Assembly (NCBI GenBank): GCA_946800325.1
Contig: OX326956.1
Span: 22,170,356 to 22,234,355 of the forward strand
DNA: 64,000 bases
Direction of reading: 5' to 3'
DNA from: Luzula sylvatica
Lineage: Eukaryota > Streptophyta > Magnoliopsida > Poales > Juncaceae
Of the stretch, positions 11,881 to 24,343 are shown piece after piece (position 1 is the stretch's first letter; every line of letters begins with the position of its first letter). The position numbers were made by a program, and so were the translations under genes. A model generated the notes under the pieces. It saw nothing but the letters and a program-made list of their open reading frames with translations. It had not been told where the DNA came from and did not search any database.

Positions 11881-13030
11881 ATTTTGCATTTGATAAACTT
11901 ACATTTAAATTTTTTTAAAATAAATACCTTCATTGAATTTTTTGAAGTTGTTAGACTGCAGTTTTTTCATTTTTCAGAAATGTTTGAAAAAATTGAAATT
12001 TGTGTGTGTTAGTCTTCAATTATGGAGTATTTTGAGTACGACATGGAAATTGATTATTTTGCTGGTGTTACCCTTCAATTTTAATATATTTTAAAAAAAA
12101 TCATAATTGAATTTTTTTTTAAGGTGTTAGACTTCTGTTTTTGCATTTTGAAGAAATTTTTGAAAACATTGAAATTTGTGTGTGTTAGTCTTCAATTGAG
12201 GAGTATTTTGAGTACGACATGAAATTTGAGTATTTTGCTTGTGTTACACTTACATTTGAAATTATTTTAAAAAAAAACCTCGATTGAATTTTTTGAAGGC
12301 GTTAGACTTCTGTTTTTGCCTTTTTAAGAAATTTTTGAAAAAATTGAAATTTGTGTGTGTTAGTCTTCTAGTATGGAGTATTTTGAGTGCGACACGAAAA
12401 TTGAGTATTTTGATTGTGTTACACTTCAATTTTGACATTTTATTAAAAAATATTATAATTGAATTTTTTGAAGGTGTTTGCTTTCAGTTTTTGCATTTTT
12501 CAGAAATGTTTGAAAAAATTGAAATTTGTTGGTGTTAGTCTTCAATTATGGAGTATTTTGAGTACGACATGAAAATTGAGTATTTTGCTTGTGTAACACT
12601 TCAATTTTAACCTTTTTAAAAAAAATATCATAATTTAATTTTTTTGATGGTGTTAGACTTCTATTTTTGCTTTTTATGAAATTTCTGAAAAAATTGAAAT
12701 TTCTGTTTGTTAGTCTTCAATTACGAAGTATTTTCAGTATGACAAGATAATTGAGTATTTTGCATGTGTTACAATTAAATTTTAACATTTTTTTTGAAAA
12801 ATATTATAATTGAATTTTTTGAATGTGTTGGACTTCAGTCTTTGCATTTTTATGAAATTTTGGAAAAAATTTAAATTTGTGTGTGTTTGTCTTCAATTAC
12901 GGAGTATTTTGAGTACGACATGAAAATTGAGTATTTTTCATGTGTTACACTTAAATTTTAACATTTTTTTAAAAAATATCTTAATTGAATTATTTGATGG
13001 TGTCGGACTTCTGTTTTTCCATTTTTAAAA
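11881..13030 (+). repeat. Irregular monomers at the transition to family beta
   Basis: Six to seven plus-strand monomers with more private variants than average: cttctagtatggag near 12,367, gaagtattttcagtatgac near 12,725 and tgataaacttacattt near 11,883. I see no HOR partner for this stretch. It may be an older, less homogenised part between the mixed family and family beta. Confidence 0.6.
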
Positions 13031-14555
13031 AAGTTTTGAAAAAGTTGAAATTGGTGTGTGTTAGTCTTCAATTACAGAATATTTTGAGTACGACATGAAA
13101 ATTGAGTATTTTTCTTGTGTTACACTTCAATTTTAATATTTTTTGAAAAAATATCATAAATTAATTTTTTGAATGTGTTAGACTTCTGGTTTTGTATTTT
13201 GAAGAAATATTTGAAAAAAATTGAAATGTGTGTGTGTTAGTCTTGAATTACGGAGTATATTCAGTACGACATGAAAATTGATTTTTTTTGTTGTATTACA
13301 ATTAAATTTAAACAATTTTTATAAAAATATATTAATTGAGTTTTTTAATGGTGTTAGACTTCTGTTTTTGTATTTTTAAGTAATTTTTGGAAAAATTGAA
13401 ATTTTTGTGTGTTAGTCTTCAATTACAAAATATTTTGAGTACGACATGAAAATTGAGTATTTTGCATGCGTTACACTTACATTTTAAATTTATTAAAAAA
13501 TACCTTCATTGAATTTTTCGAAGGTGTTAGACTTCAGTTTTTGCATTTTTCAGAAATGTTTGAAAAAATAGAAATTTGTGTGTATTAGTGTTCGATTATG
13601 GAGTATTTTAAGTATGACACAAAAATTGAGTATTTTGCTTGTGTTACCCTTCAGTTTTTGAATTTAAAAAAAAATCGTAATTGAATTTTTTTGAATGTGT
13701 TGGACTTCTGTTCTTGCATTTTTAAGAAATTTTTCAAAAATTGAAATTTGTGTGTGTTAGTCATCAATTACGGAGTATTTTGAGTACAACATGAAAATTG
13801 AGTATTTTTGTAGTGTTACAGTTAAATTTTAACAATTTTTATAAAAATATCTTAATTGAGTTTTTTGATGGTGTTGGACTTCTGTTTTTGCATTTTTTAA
13901 GAAAGTTTTGAAAAAGTTGAAATTTTTGTGTGTTAGTCTTCAGTTATGGAGTATTTTGAGTACGACATGAAAATTGAGTATTTTGCATGTGTTTCAATGA
14001 AATTTTAACATTTAAAAAAAAATATCTTAATTGAATTATTTGAAGGTGTTAGACTTCAGTTTTTCATTTTTACGTAAGATTTCAAAAAGTTGAAATTTGT
14101 GTGTGTTAGTCTTCCATTACAGAATATTTTGAGTACGACATGAAAATTGAGTATTTTTCTTGTGTTACACTTCAATTTTAATATTTTTTGAAAAAATATC
14201 ATAAATGAATTTTTTGAATGTGTTAGACTTCTGGTTTTGTATTTTGAAGAAATATTTGAAAATAATTGAAATGTGTGTGTGTTAGTCTTGAATTACGGAG
14301 TATATTCAGTACGACATGAAAATTGATTTTTTTTGTTGTATTACAATTAAATTTAAACAATTTTTATAAAAATATATTAATTGAGTTTTTTAATGGTGTT
14401 AGACTTCTGTTTTTGTATTTTTAAGTAATTTTTGGAAAAATTGAAATTTTTGTGTGTTAGTCTTCAATTACAAAATATTTTGAGTACGACATGAAAATTG
14501 AGTATTTTTCATGCGTTACACTTACATTTTAAATTTTTTAAAATAAATACTTTAA
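13031..14555 (+). repeat. Six-monomer (1,045-bp) duplication leading into beta
   Basis: The variant cttgaattacggagtata at 13,242 recurs at 14,287, 1,045 bp away. The neighbouring monomers (acagaatattttg, gttagacttctggttttg, gattttttttgttgtatt and a ttacaaaatattttg monomer) repeat in the same order. The second copy runs directly into the long beta HOR, and the same markers return at 18,803 and 22,983. Confidence 0.8.
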
Positions 14556-17500
14556 TTGAATTTTTTGAAGGTGATGGACTTCAGTTTTTGCATTTTTCAG
14601 AAATGTTTGGAAAATTGAAATTTGTGTGTGTTAGTCTTCAATTATGGAGTATTTTGAGTACGACATGAAAATTGAGTATTTTCCTTGTGTTACCTTTCAA
14701 TTTAAAAAAAAAAAAATATCATAATTGAATTTTTTTAATGTGTTGGAGTTCTCTTTTTGCATTTTTAAGAAATTTTTGAAAAAAATGAAATTTGTTTGTG
14801 TTAGTCTTCAATTACGGAGTATTTTGAGTACGAGATGAAAATTGAGTATTTTTGTTGTGTCACAATTAAATTTTAACATTTTTTGTAAAAATATTTTAAT
14901 TGTGTTTTTTGAAGGTGATAGACTTCTGTTTTTGCATTTTTAAGAAATTTTTGGAAAAATTGAAAGTTGTGTGTGTTAGTCTTCAATTACATAATATTTT
15001 GAGTACGACATGAAAATTGAGTATTTTGCACGTGTTACACTTACATTTTAACAATGTTTTAAAAAATACCTTAATTGAACTTTTCGAAGGTGTTAGACTT
15101 CAGTTTTTGCATTCTTCAGAAATGTTTGAAAAAATTGAAATTTGTGCGTGTTAGTCTTCAATTATGGAGTATTTTGAGTACGACATGAAAATTGAGTATT
15201 TTGCTTGTGTTACCCATCAATTTTAGAATTTTTTAAAAAAATATCATAATTGAATTTTTTGATTGTGTTGGACTTCGGTTTTTTCATTTTTAAGAAATTT
15301 TAGAAAAAATGGAAATTTGTGTGTGTTAGTCTTCAATTATGGAGTGTTTTGAGTACGACATGAAAATTGAGTATTTTCCTTGCGTTACACTTCAATTTTA
15401 ATATTTTTTTAAGAAAATCATAATTGAATTTTTTTGAAGGTGTTAGACTTCTGTTTTTGCATTTTGAAGAAATTTTTAAAAAAATTAAAATTTGTGTGTG
15501 TTAGTCTTCAATTACGGAGTATTTTGAGTACGACATGAAAATTAAATATTTAGCTTGTGTTAATCTTTCATTTTGACAATTTTTAAAAAAAATACCGTAA
15601 TTGAATTTTTTGAAGATGTTAGACTTCAGTTTTCGCATTTTTCAGAAATGTTTGAAAAAATTGAAATTTGTGTGTCTTAGTCTTCAATTATGGAGTATTT
15701 TGAGTACCACATAAATATTGAGTATTTTGCTTGTTTTACCTTAAATTTTAGAATTAAAAAATAATAATATCATAATTGAAATTTTTGTATGTGTTGGACT
15801 TCTGTTTTTGCATTTTTTAGAAATTGAAATTTGTGTGTGTTGATCTTCAATTATGGAGTATTTTGAGTATGACATGAAAATTGAGTATTTTCCTTGTTTT
15901 ACCCTTCTATTTTAGAATTTTTTTAAAAAATATCAAAATTGAATTTTTTTGAATGTGTTGGACTTCTGTTTTGCATTTTGAAGAAATTTTTGAAAAAAAT
16001 TGAAATTTTTGTGTGTTAGTCTTAAATTATGGGGTATTTTGAGTACGACATGAAAATTGAGTGTTTTTGTTGTATTACAATTAAATTTAAACAATTTTTA
16101 TAAAAATATCTTAATTGAGTTTTTTGATGGTGTTAGACTTCGGTTTTTGCATTTTTAAGAAATTTTAGAAAAAATTGAAATTTGTGTGTGTTAGTCTTCA
16201 ATTATGGAGTGTTTTGAGTACGACATGAAAATTGAGTATTTTGCTTGTGTTACACTTCAATTTTAATATTTTTTTAAGAAAATCATAATTGAATTTTTTT
16301 GAAGGTGTTAGACTTCTGTTTTTGCATTTTGAAGAAATTTTTAAAAAAATTAAAATTTGTGTGTGTTAGTCTTCAATTACGGAGTATTTTGAGTACGACA
16401 TGAAAATTAAGTATTTAGCTTGTGTTAATCTTTCATTTTGACAATTTTTTTAAAAAAATACCGTAATTGAATTTTTTGAAGATGTTAGACTTCAGTTTTT
16501 GCATTTTTCAGAAATGTTTGAAAAAATTGAAATTTGTGTGTCTTAGTCTTCAATTATGGAGTATTTTGAGTACCACATAAATATTGAGTATTTTGCTTGT
16601 GTTACCTTCAATTTTAGAATTAAAAAAAAATAATATCATAATTGAAATTTTTGTATGTGTTGGACTTCTGTTTTTGCATTTTTTAGAAATTGAAATTTGT
16701 GTGTGTTGATCTTCAATTATGGAGTATTTTGAGTATGACATGAAAATTGAGTATTTTCCTTGTGTTACCCTTCTATTTTAGAATTTTTTTTAAAAATATC
16801 AAAATTGAATTTTTTTGAATGTGTTGGACTTCTGTTTTTGCATTTTGAAGAAATTTTTGAAAAAAATTGAAATTTTTGTGTGTTAGTCTTGAATTATGGG
16901 GTATTTTGAGTACGACATGAAAATTGAGTATTTTTGTTGTATCACAATTAAATTTAAACAATTTTTATAAAAATATCTTAATTGAGTTTTTTGATGGTGT
17001 TAGACTTCTGTTTTTGTATTTTTAAGAAATTTTTGGAAAAATTGAAATTTTTGTGTGTTAGTCTTCAATTACAGAATATTTTGAGTACGACATGAAAATT
17101 GAGTATATTGTTTGTCTTACACTGACATTTTAAATTTTTTAAAATAAAAACTTTAATTGAATTTTTTGAAGGTGTTGGACTTTAGTTTTTGCATTTTTAA
17201 GAAATGTTTGAAAAAATTGAAATTTGTGTGTGTTAGTCATCAATTATGGAGTATTTTGAGTACGACATGAAAATTGAATATTTTCCTTGTGTTACCTTTC
17301 AATTTAAAAAAATTTCATAATTGAATTTTTTTAATGTGTTGGACTTCTGGCTTTCATTTTTAAGAAATTTTTGAAAAAAATTAAATTTGTGTGTGTTAGT
17401 CTTCAATTATGGAGTATTTTGAGTACGACATGAAAATTGAGTATTTTTGTTGTGTTACAATTAAATTTTAACATTTTTTGTAAAAATATTTTAATTGAGT

Positions 17501-18624
17501 TTTTTGAAGGTGTTAGACTTCAGTTTTTGCATTTTTAAGAAATGTTTGAAAAAATTGAAATTTGTGTGTGTTAGTCTTGAATTATGGAGTATTTTGAGTA
17601 CGACATGAAAATTGAGTATTTTCCTTGTGTTACACTTCAATTTTAGAATTGTTTTGAAAAATATCATAATTGAATTTTTTGAATGTGTTGGACTTATGTT
17701 TTTGCATTTTTAAGAAATTTTTGAAAAAATTGAAATTTGTGTGTGTTAGTCTTCAATTACGGAGTATTTTGAGTACGACATGGAAATTGAGTATTTTTGT
17801 TGTGTTACAATTAAATTTTAACAATTTTTGTTAAAATATCTTAATTGAGTTTTTTGAAGGTGTTAGACTTCTGTTTTTTCATTTTTTAGAAATTTTTGGA
17901 AAAATTGAAAGTTGTGTGTGTAAATCTTCAATTACAAAATATTTTGAGTACGACATGAAAATTGAGTATTTTGCACGTGTTACAAATATATTTTAACAAT
18001 TTTTTAAAAAATACCTTCATGGAATTTTTCGAAGGTGTTAGACTTCAGTTTTTGCATTTTTCAGAAATGTTTGAAAAAATAGAAATTTGTGTGTATTAGT
18101 CTTCGATTATGGAGTAATTTAAGTACGACACAAAAATTGAGTATTTTGCTTGTGTTGCCCTTCAGTTTTTGAATTTAAAAAAAAATTATCATAATTGAAT
18201 TTTTTTGAATGTGTTGGACTTCTGTTCTTGCATTTTTAAGAAATTTTTCAAAAATTGAAATTTGTGTGTGTTAGTCTTCAATTACGGAGTATTTTGAGTA
18301 CAACATGAAAATTGAGTATTTTTGTAGTGTTACAGTTAAATTTTAACAATTTTTATAAAAATATCTTAATTGAGTTTTTTAATGGTGTTGGACTTCTGTT
18401 TTTGCATTTTTTAAGAACGTTTTGAAAAAGTTGAAATTTTTGTGTGTTAGTCTTCAGTTATGGAGTATTTTGAGTACGACATGAAAATTGAGTATTTTGC
18501 ATGTGTTTCAATGAAATTTTAACATTTAAAAAAAAATATCTTAATTGAATTATTTGAAGGTGTTAGACTTCAGTTTTTCATTTTTACGTAAGATTTGAAA
18601 AAGTTGAAATTTGTGTGTGTTAGT
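14111..18624 (+). repeat. Family beta HOR, copy 1 (4,514 bp, about 26 monomers)
   Basis: Copies are delimited by the rare variant cttccattacagaat, found at 14,111, 18,625 and 22,807. Within the copy the ordered markers include cttgaatt 14,287, gtgatgg 14,571, a CACGTG monomer at 15,029, ggagtgttttg 15,341, gtaccacataaat 15,704 and gttgatcttc near 15,838. An internal 866-bp duplication then repeats part of this order. This is the longest beta copy in the window. Confidence 0.88.
15275..17005 (+). repeat. 866-bp, five-monomer tandem duplication inside beta copy 1
   Basis: The markers ggagtgtttt (15,341 and 16,206) and gtaccacat (15,704 and 16,570) repeat 865-866 bp apart. The boundary monomer at about 16,125-16,170 is a chimera. 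It starts as the gatggtgttagacttc type and continues as the ggtttttgcatttttaag, aaattttag type, so the exchange happened in the shared word gacttc. The unit includes a monomer about 11 bp shorter than usual (ttttttagaaattg), which explains why it is 866 rather than 875 bp. Confidence 0.85.
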
Positions 18625-21600
18625 CTTCCATTACAGAATATTTTGAGTACGACATGAAAATTGAGTATTTTTCTTGTGTTACACTTCAATTTTAATATTT
18701 TTTGAAAAAATATCATAAATGAATTTTTTGAATGTGTTAGACTTCTGGTTTTGTATTTTGAAGAAATATTTGAAAATAATTGAAATGTGTGTGTGTGTTA
18801 GTCTTGAATTACGGAGTATATTCAGTACGACATGAAAATTGATTTTTTTTGTTGTATTACAATTAAATTTAAACAATTTTTATAAAAATATATTAATTGA
18901 GTTTTTTATTGGTGTTAGACTTCTGTTTTTGTATTTTTAAGTATGTTTTGGAAAAATTGAAATTTGTGTGTGTTAGTCTTCAATTACAAAATATTTTGAG
19001 TACGACATGAAAATTGAGTATTTTGCATGCGTTACACTTACATTTTAAATTTTTTAAAATAAATACTTTAATTGAATTTTTTGAAGGTGATGGACTTCAG
19101 TTTTTGCATTTTTCAGAAATGTTTGGAAAATTGAAATTTGTGTGTGTTAGTCTTCAATTATGGAGTATTTTGAGTACGACATGAAAATTGAGTATTTTCC
19201 TTGTGTTACCTTTCAATTTAAAAAATAAAATATCATAATTGAATTTTTTTAATGTGTTGGAGTTCTCTTTTTGCATTTTTAAGAAATTTTTGAAAAAAAT
19301 GAAATTTGTGTGTGTTAGTCTTCAATTACGGAGTATTTTGAGTACGAGATGAAAATTGAGTATATTTGTTGTGTCACAATTAAATTTTAACATTTTTTGT
19401 AAAAATATTTTAATTGTGTTTTTTGAAGGTGATAGACTTCTGTTGTTGCATTTTTAATAAATTTTTGGAAAAATTGAAAGTTGTGTGTGTTAGTCTTCAA
19501 TTACAGAATATTTTGAGTACGACATGAAAATTGAGTATTTTGCACGTGTTACACTTACATTTTAACAATGTTTTAAAAAATACCTTAATTGAACTTTTCG
19601 AAGGTGTTAGACTTCAGTTTTTGCATTCTTCAGAAATGTTTGAAAAAATTGAAATTTGTGTGTGTTAGTCTTCAATTATGGAGTATTTTGAGTACGACAT
19701 GAAAATTGAGTATTTTGCTTGTGTTACCCTTCAATTTTAGAATTTTTTAAAAAAATATCATAATTGAATTTTTTGATTGTGTTGGACTTCGGTTTTTGCA
19801 TTTTTAAGTAATTTTAGAAAAAATTGAAATTTGTGTGTGTTAGTCTTCAATTATGGAGTGTTTTGAGTACGACATGAATATTGAGTATTTTGCTTGCGTT
19901 ACACTTCAATTTTAATATTTTTTTAAGAAAATCATAATTGAATTTTTTTGAAGGTGTTAGACTTCTGTTTTTGCATTTTGAAGAAATTTTTAAAAAAATT
20001 AAAATTTGTGTGTGTTAGTCTTCAATTACGGAGTATTTTGAGTACGACATGAAAATTAAGTATTTAGCTTGTGTTAATCTTTCATTTTGACAATTTTTAA
20101 AAAAAATACCGTAATTGAATTTTTTGAAGATGTTAGACTTCAGTTTTTGCATTTTTCAGAAGTGTTTGAAAAAATTGAAATTTGTGTGTCTTAGTCTTCA
20201 ATTATGGAGTATTTTGAGTACGACATGAAAATTGAGTATTTTGCTTGTGTTACCCTTCAATTTTAGAATTTTTTAAAAAAATATCATAATTGAATTTTTT
20301 GATTGTGTTGGACTTCGGTTTTTGCATTTTTAAGAAATTTTTGAAAAAATTGAAATTTGTGTGTGTTAGTCTTCAATTATGGAGTGTTTTGAGTACGACA
20401 TGAAAATTGAGTATTTTGCTTGCGTTACACTTCAATTTTAATATTTTTTTAAGAAAATCATAATTGAATTTTTTTGAAGGTGTTAGACTTCTGTTTTTGC
20501 AAAGAAATTTTAAAAAAAATTAAAATTTATGTGTGTTAGTCTTCAATTACGGAGTATTTTGAGTACGACATGAAAATTAAGTATTTAGCTTGTGTTAATC
20601 TTTCATTTTGACAATTTTTAAAAAAAATACCGTAATTGAATTTTTTGAAGATGTTAGACTTCAGTTTTTGCATTTTTCAGAAATGTTTGAAAAAATTGAA
20701 ATTTGTGTGTCTTAGTCTTCAATTATGGAGTATTCTGAGTACCACATAAATATTGAGTATTTTGCTTGTGTTACCTTCAATTTTAGAATTAAAAAAAAAT
20801 AATATCATAATTGAAATATTTGTATGTGTTGGACTTCTGTTTTTGCATTTTTTAGAATTTGAAATTTGTGTGTGTTGATCTTCAATTATGGAGTATTTTG
20901 AGTATGACATGAAAATTGAGTATTTTCCTTGTGTCACCCTTCTATTTTAGAATTTTTTAAAAAAATATCAAAATTGAATTTTTTTGAATGTGTTGGACTT
21001 CTGTTTTTGCATTTTGAAGAAATTTTTGAAAAAAATTGAAATTTTTTTGTGTTAGTCTTGAATTATGGGGTATTTTGAGTACGACATGAAAATTGAGTAT
21101 TTTTGTTGTATCACAATTAAATTTAAACAATTTTTATAAAAATATCTTAGATGAGTTTTTTGATGGTGTTAGACTTCTGTTTTTGTATTTTTAAGAAATT
21201 TTTGGAAAAATTGAAATTTTTGTGTGTTAGTCTTCAATTACAGAATATTTTGAGTACGACATGAAAATTGAGTATTTTGTTTGTCTTACACTGACATTTT
21301 AAATTTTTTAAAATAAAAACTTTAATTGCATTTTTTTGAAGGTGTTGGACTTTAGTTTTTGCATTTTTAAGAAATGTTTGAAAAAATTGAAATTTGTGTG
21401 TGTTAGTCATCAATTATGGAGTATTTTGAGTACGCCATGAAAATTGAGTATTTTCCTTGTGTTACCTTTCAATTTAAAAAAAATTTCAAAAAATATCATA
21501 ATTGAATTTTTTTAATGTGTTGGACTTCTGTTTTTGCATTTTTAAGAAATTTTTGAAAAAAATGAAATTTGTGTGTGTTAGTCTTCAATTATGGAGTATT

Positions 21601-22806
21601 TTGAGTACGACATGAAAATTGAGTATTTTTGTTGTGTTACAATTAAATTTTAACATTTTTTGTAAAAATATTTTAATTGAGTTTTTTGAAGGTGTTAGAC
21701 TTCAGTTTGTGCATTTTTAAGAAATGTTTGAAAAAATTGAAATTTGTGTGTGTTAGTCATCAATTATGGAGTATTTTGAGTACGACATGAAAATTGAGTA
21801 TTTTCCTTGTGTTACACTTCAATTTTAGAATTGTTTTAAAAAATATCATAATTGAATTTTTTGAATGTGTTGGACTTATGTTTTTGCATTTTTAAGAAAT
21901 TTTTGAAAAAATTGAAATTTGTGTGTGTTAGTCTTCAATTACGGAGTATTTTGCGTACGACATGGAAATTGAGTATTTTTGTTGTGTTACAATTAAATTT
22001 TAACAATTTTTAGTAAAATATCTTAATTGAGTTTTTTGAAGGTGTTAGAATTCTGTTTTTGCATTTTTTAGAAATTTTTGGAAAAATTGAAAGTTGTGTG
22101 TGTAAATCTTCAATTACAAAATATTTTGAGTACGACATGAAAATTGAGTATTTTGCACGTGTTACAAATACATTTTAACAATTTTTTAAAAAATACCTTC
22201 ATTGAATTTTTCGAAGTTGTTAGACTTCAGTTTTTGCATTTTTCAGAAATGTTTGAAAAAATAGAAATTTGTGTGTATTAGTCTTCGATTATGGAGTATT
22301 TTAAGTACGACACAAAAATTGAGTATTTTGCTTGTGTTGCCCTTCAGTTTTTGAATTTAAAAAAAAATTATCATAATTTAATTTTTTTGAATGTGTTGGA
22401 CTTCTGTTCTTGCATTTTTAAGAAATCTTTCAAAAATTGAAATTTGTGTGTGTTAGTCTTCAATTACGGAGTATTTTGAGTACAACATGAAAATTGAGAA
22501 TTTTTGTAGTGTTACAGTTAAATTTTAACAATTTTTATAAAAATATCTTAATTGAGTTTTTTGATGGTGTTGGACTTCTGTTTTTGCATTTTTTAAGAAA
22601 GTTTTGAAAAAGTTGAAATTTTTGTGTGTTAGTCTTCAGTTATGGAGTATTTTGTGTACGACATGAAAATTGAGTATTTTGCATGTGTTTCAATGAAATT
22701 TTAACATTTAAAAAAAAATATCTTAATTCAATTATTTGAAGGTGTTAGACTTCAGTTTTTCATTTTTACGTAAGATTTGAAAAAGTTGAAATTTGTGTGT
22801 GTTAGT
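18625..22806 (+). repeat. Family beta HOR, copy 2 (4,182 bp, about 24 monomers)
   Basis: The same ordered marker set as copy 1: cttgaatt 18,803, gtgatgg 19,087, CACGTG 19,543, ggagtgtttt 19,855, gtaccacataaat near 20,738 and gttgatcttc near 20,876. These are followed by a cttgaattatgggg monomer, a catcaattatgg monomer, a catggaaattg monomer near 21,963, and a gtacaacatg monomer near 22,481. Copy 2 lacks the 866-bp duplication of copy 1 but has its own three-monomer duplication. Confidence 0.88.
19700..20755 (+). repeat. 526-bp, three-monomer tandem duplication inside beta copy 2
   Basis: ggagtgtttt at 19,855 and 20,381 are 526 bp apart. The surrounding order (gattgtgttggacttcgg, ggagtgtttt, gcgttacac, gttaatctttc) occurs twice. 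The second round has a 9-10-bp loss in sub-repeat A near 20,500 (tttttgcaaagaaat). Neither copy 1 nor the minus-strand beta copies show this exact duplication. Confidence 0.82.
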
Positions 22807-24337
22807 CTTCCATTACAGAATATTTTGAGTACGACATGAAAATTGAGTATTTTTCTTGTGTTACACTTCAATTTTAATATTTTTTGAAAAAATATCATAA
22901 ATGAATTTTTTGAATGTGTTAGACTTCTGGTTTTGTATTTTGAAGAAATATTTGAAAAAAATTGAAATGTTTGTGTGTTAGTCTTGAATTACGGAGTATA
23001 TTCAGTACGACATGAAAATTGATTTTTTTTGTTGTATTACAATTAAATTTAAACAATTTTTATAAAAATATATTAATTGAGTTTTTTAATGGTGTTAGAC
23101 TTCTGTTTTTGTATTTTTATGTATTTTTTGGAAAAATTGAAATTTTTGTGTGTTAGTCTTCAATTACAAAATATTTTGAGTACGACATGAAAATTGAGTA
23201 TTTTGCATGCGTTACACTTACATTTAAAATTTTTTAAAATAAATACTTTAATTGAATTTTTTGAAGGTGATGGACTTCAGTTTTTGCATTTTTCAGAAAT
23301 GTTTGGAAAATTGAAATTTGTGTGTGTTAGTCTTCAATTACGGAGTATTTTGAGTACGAGATGAAAATTGAGTATTTTTGTTGTGTCACAATTAAATTTT
23401 AACATTTTTTGTAAAAATATTTTAATTGTGTTTTTTGAAGATAGACTTCTGTTTTTGCATTTTTAAGAAATTTTTGGAAAAATTGAAAGTTGTGTGTGTT
23501 AGTCCTCAATTACAGAATATTTTGAGTACGACATGAAAATTGAGTATTTTGCACGTGTTACACTTACATTTTAACAATGTTTTAAAAAATACCTTAATTG
23601 AACTTTTCGAAGGTGTTAGACTTCAGTTTTTGCATTCTTCAGAAATGTTTGAAAAAATTGAAATTTGTGTGTGTTAGTCTTCAATTATGGAGTATTTTGA
23701 GTACGACATCAAAATTGAGTATTTTGCTTGTGTTACCCTTCAATTTTAGAATTTTTTAAAAAAAATATCATAATTGAATTTTTTGATTGTGTTGGACTTC
23801 GGTTTTTGCATTTTTATGAAATTTTAGAAAAAATTGAAATTTGTGTGTGTTAGTCTTCAATTATGGAGTGTTTTGAGTACGACATGAAAATTGAGTATTT
23901 TGCTTGCGTTACACTTCAATTTTAATATTTTTTTAAGAAAATCATAATTGAATTTTTTTGAAGGTGTTAGACTTCTGTTTTTGCATTTTGAAGAAATTTT
24001 TAAAAAAATTAAAATTTGTGTGTGTTAGTCTTCAATTACGGAGTATTTTGAGTATGACATGAAAATTAAGTATTTAGCTTGTGATAATCTTTCATTTTGA
24101 CAATTTTTTAAAAAAATACCGTAATATAATTTTTTGAAGATGTTAGACTTCAGTTTTTGCATTTTTCAGAAATGTTTGAAAAAATTGAAATTTGTGTGTC
24201 TTAGTCTTCAATTATGGAGTATTTTGAGTACCACATAAATATTGAGTATTTTGCTTGTGTTACCTTCAATTTTAGAATTAAAAAAAAATAATATCATAAT
24301 TGAAATTTTTGTATGTGTTGGACTTCTGTTTTTGCAT
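22807..24337 (+). repeat. Family beta HOR, copy 3, cut at the inversion breakpoint
   Basis: Starts with cttccattacagaat and carries cttgaatt 22,983, gtgatgg 23,267, CACGTG 23,552 and gtaccacat near 24,229. The monomer with gtgttggagttctc, present in copies 1 and 2, is missing here. The gtgatgg monomer runs straight into the gtacgagatg monomer. The copy stops inside sub-repeat A (gttggacttctgtttttgc) at 24,337, and its continuation is found on the minus strand at 58,202. Confidence 0.87.
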
Positions 24338-24343
24338 GTCGTA
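24334..24343. other. Left inversion junction
   Basis: Plus-strand sub-repeat A (cttctgtttttgcat) changes at once into minus-strand satellite (gtcgtaattgaagac). The bases cat at 24,335-24,337 fit both sides. Immediately after it, gtcgta runs straight into attgaag, whereas the usual minus-strand sequence has 16 more bases between them (ctcaaaatactccgta). The two copies of gta at the ends of that gap suggest a microhomology deletion. No inserted or foreign bases are seen. Confidence 0.93.

Larger units (their letters stand above)
1..24337 (+). repeat. Orientation block I, plus-strand monomers
   Basis: All monomers here read in the gtgttagacttc...gagtacgacatg direction. The first 13 kb or so are a mixed set of monomer types with local duplications of 0.5, 1.9 and 2.1 kb. 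From about 13.0 kb the array shifts to family beta, marked by variants such as cttccattacagaat, cttgaattacgg, gtgatggacttcag, ggagtgttttgag, gtaccacataaatatt and gttgatcttc in a fixed order. The block ends abruptly inside a monomer at 24,334-24,337. Confidence 0.95.

Noticed and set aside
24334..24343. A transposon or palindromic hairpin at the left strand switch
   Set aside because: The two sides of the junction are different parts of the monomer (sub-repeat A against the B core), so there is no perfect hairpin, no terminal repeat and no inserted sequence.
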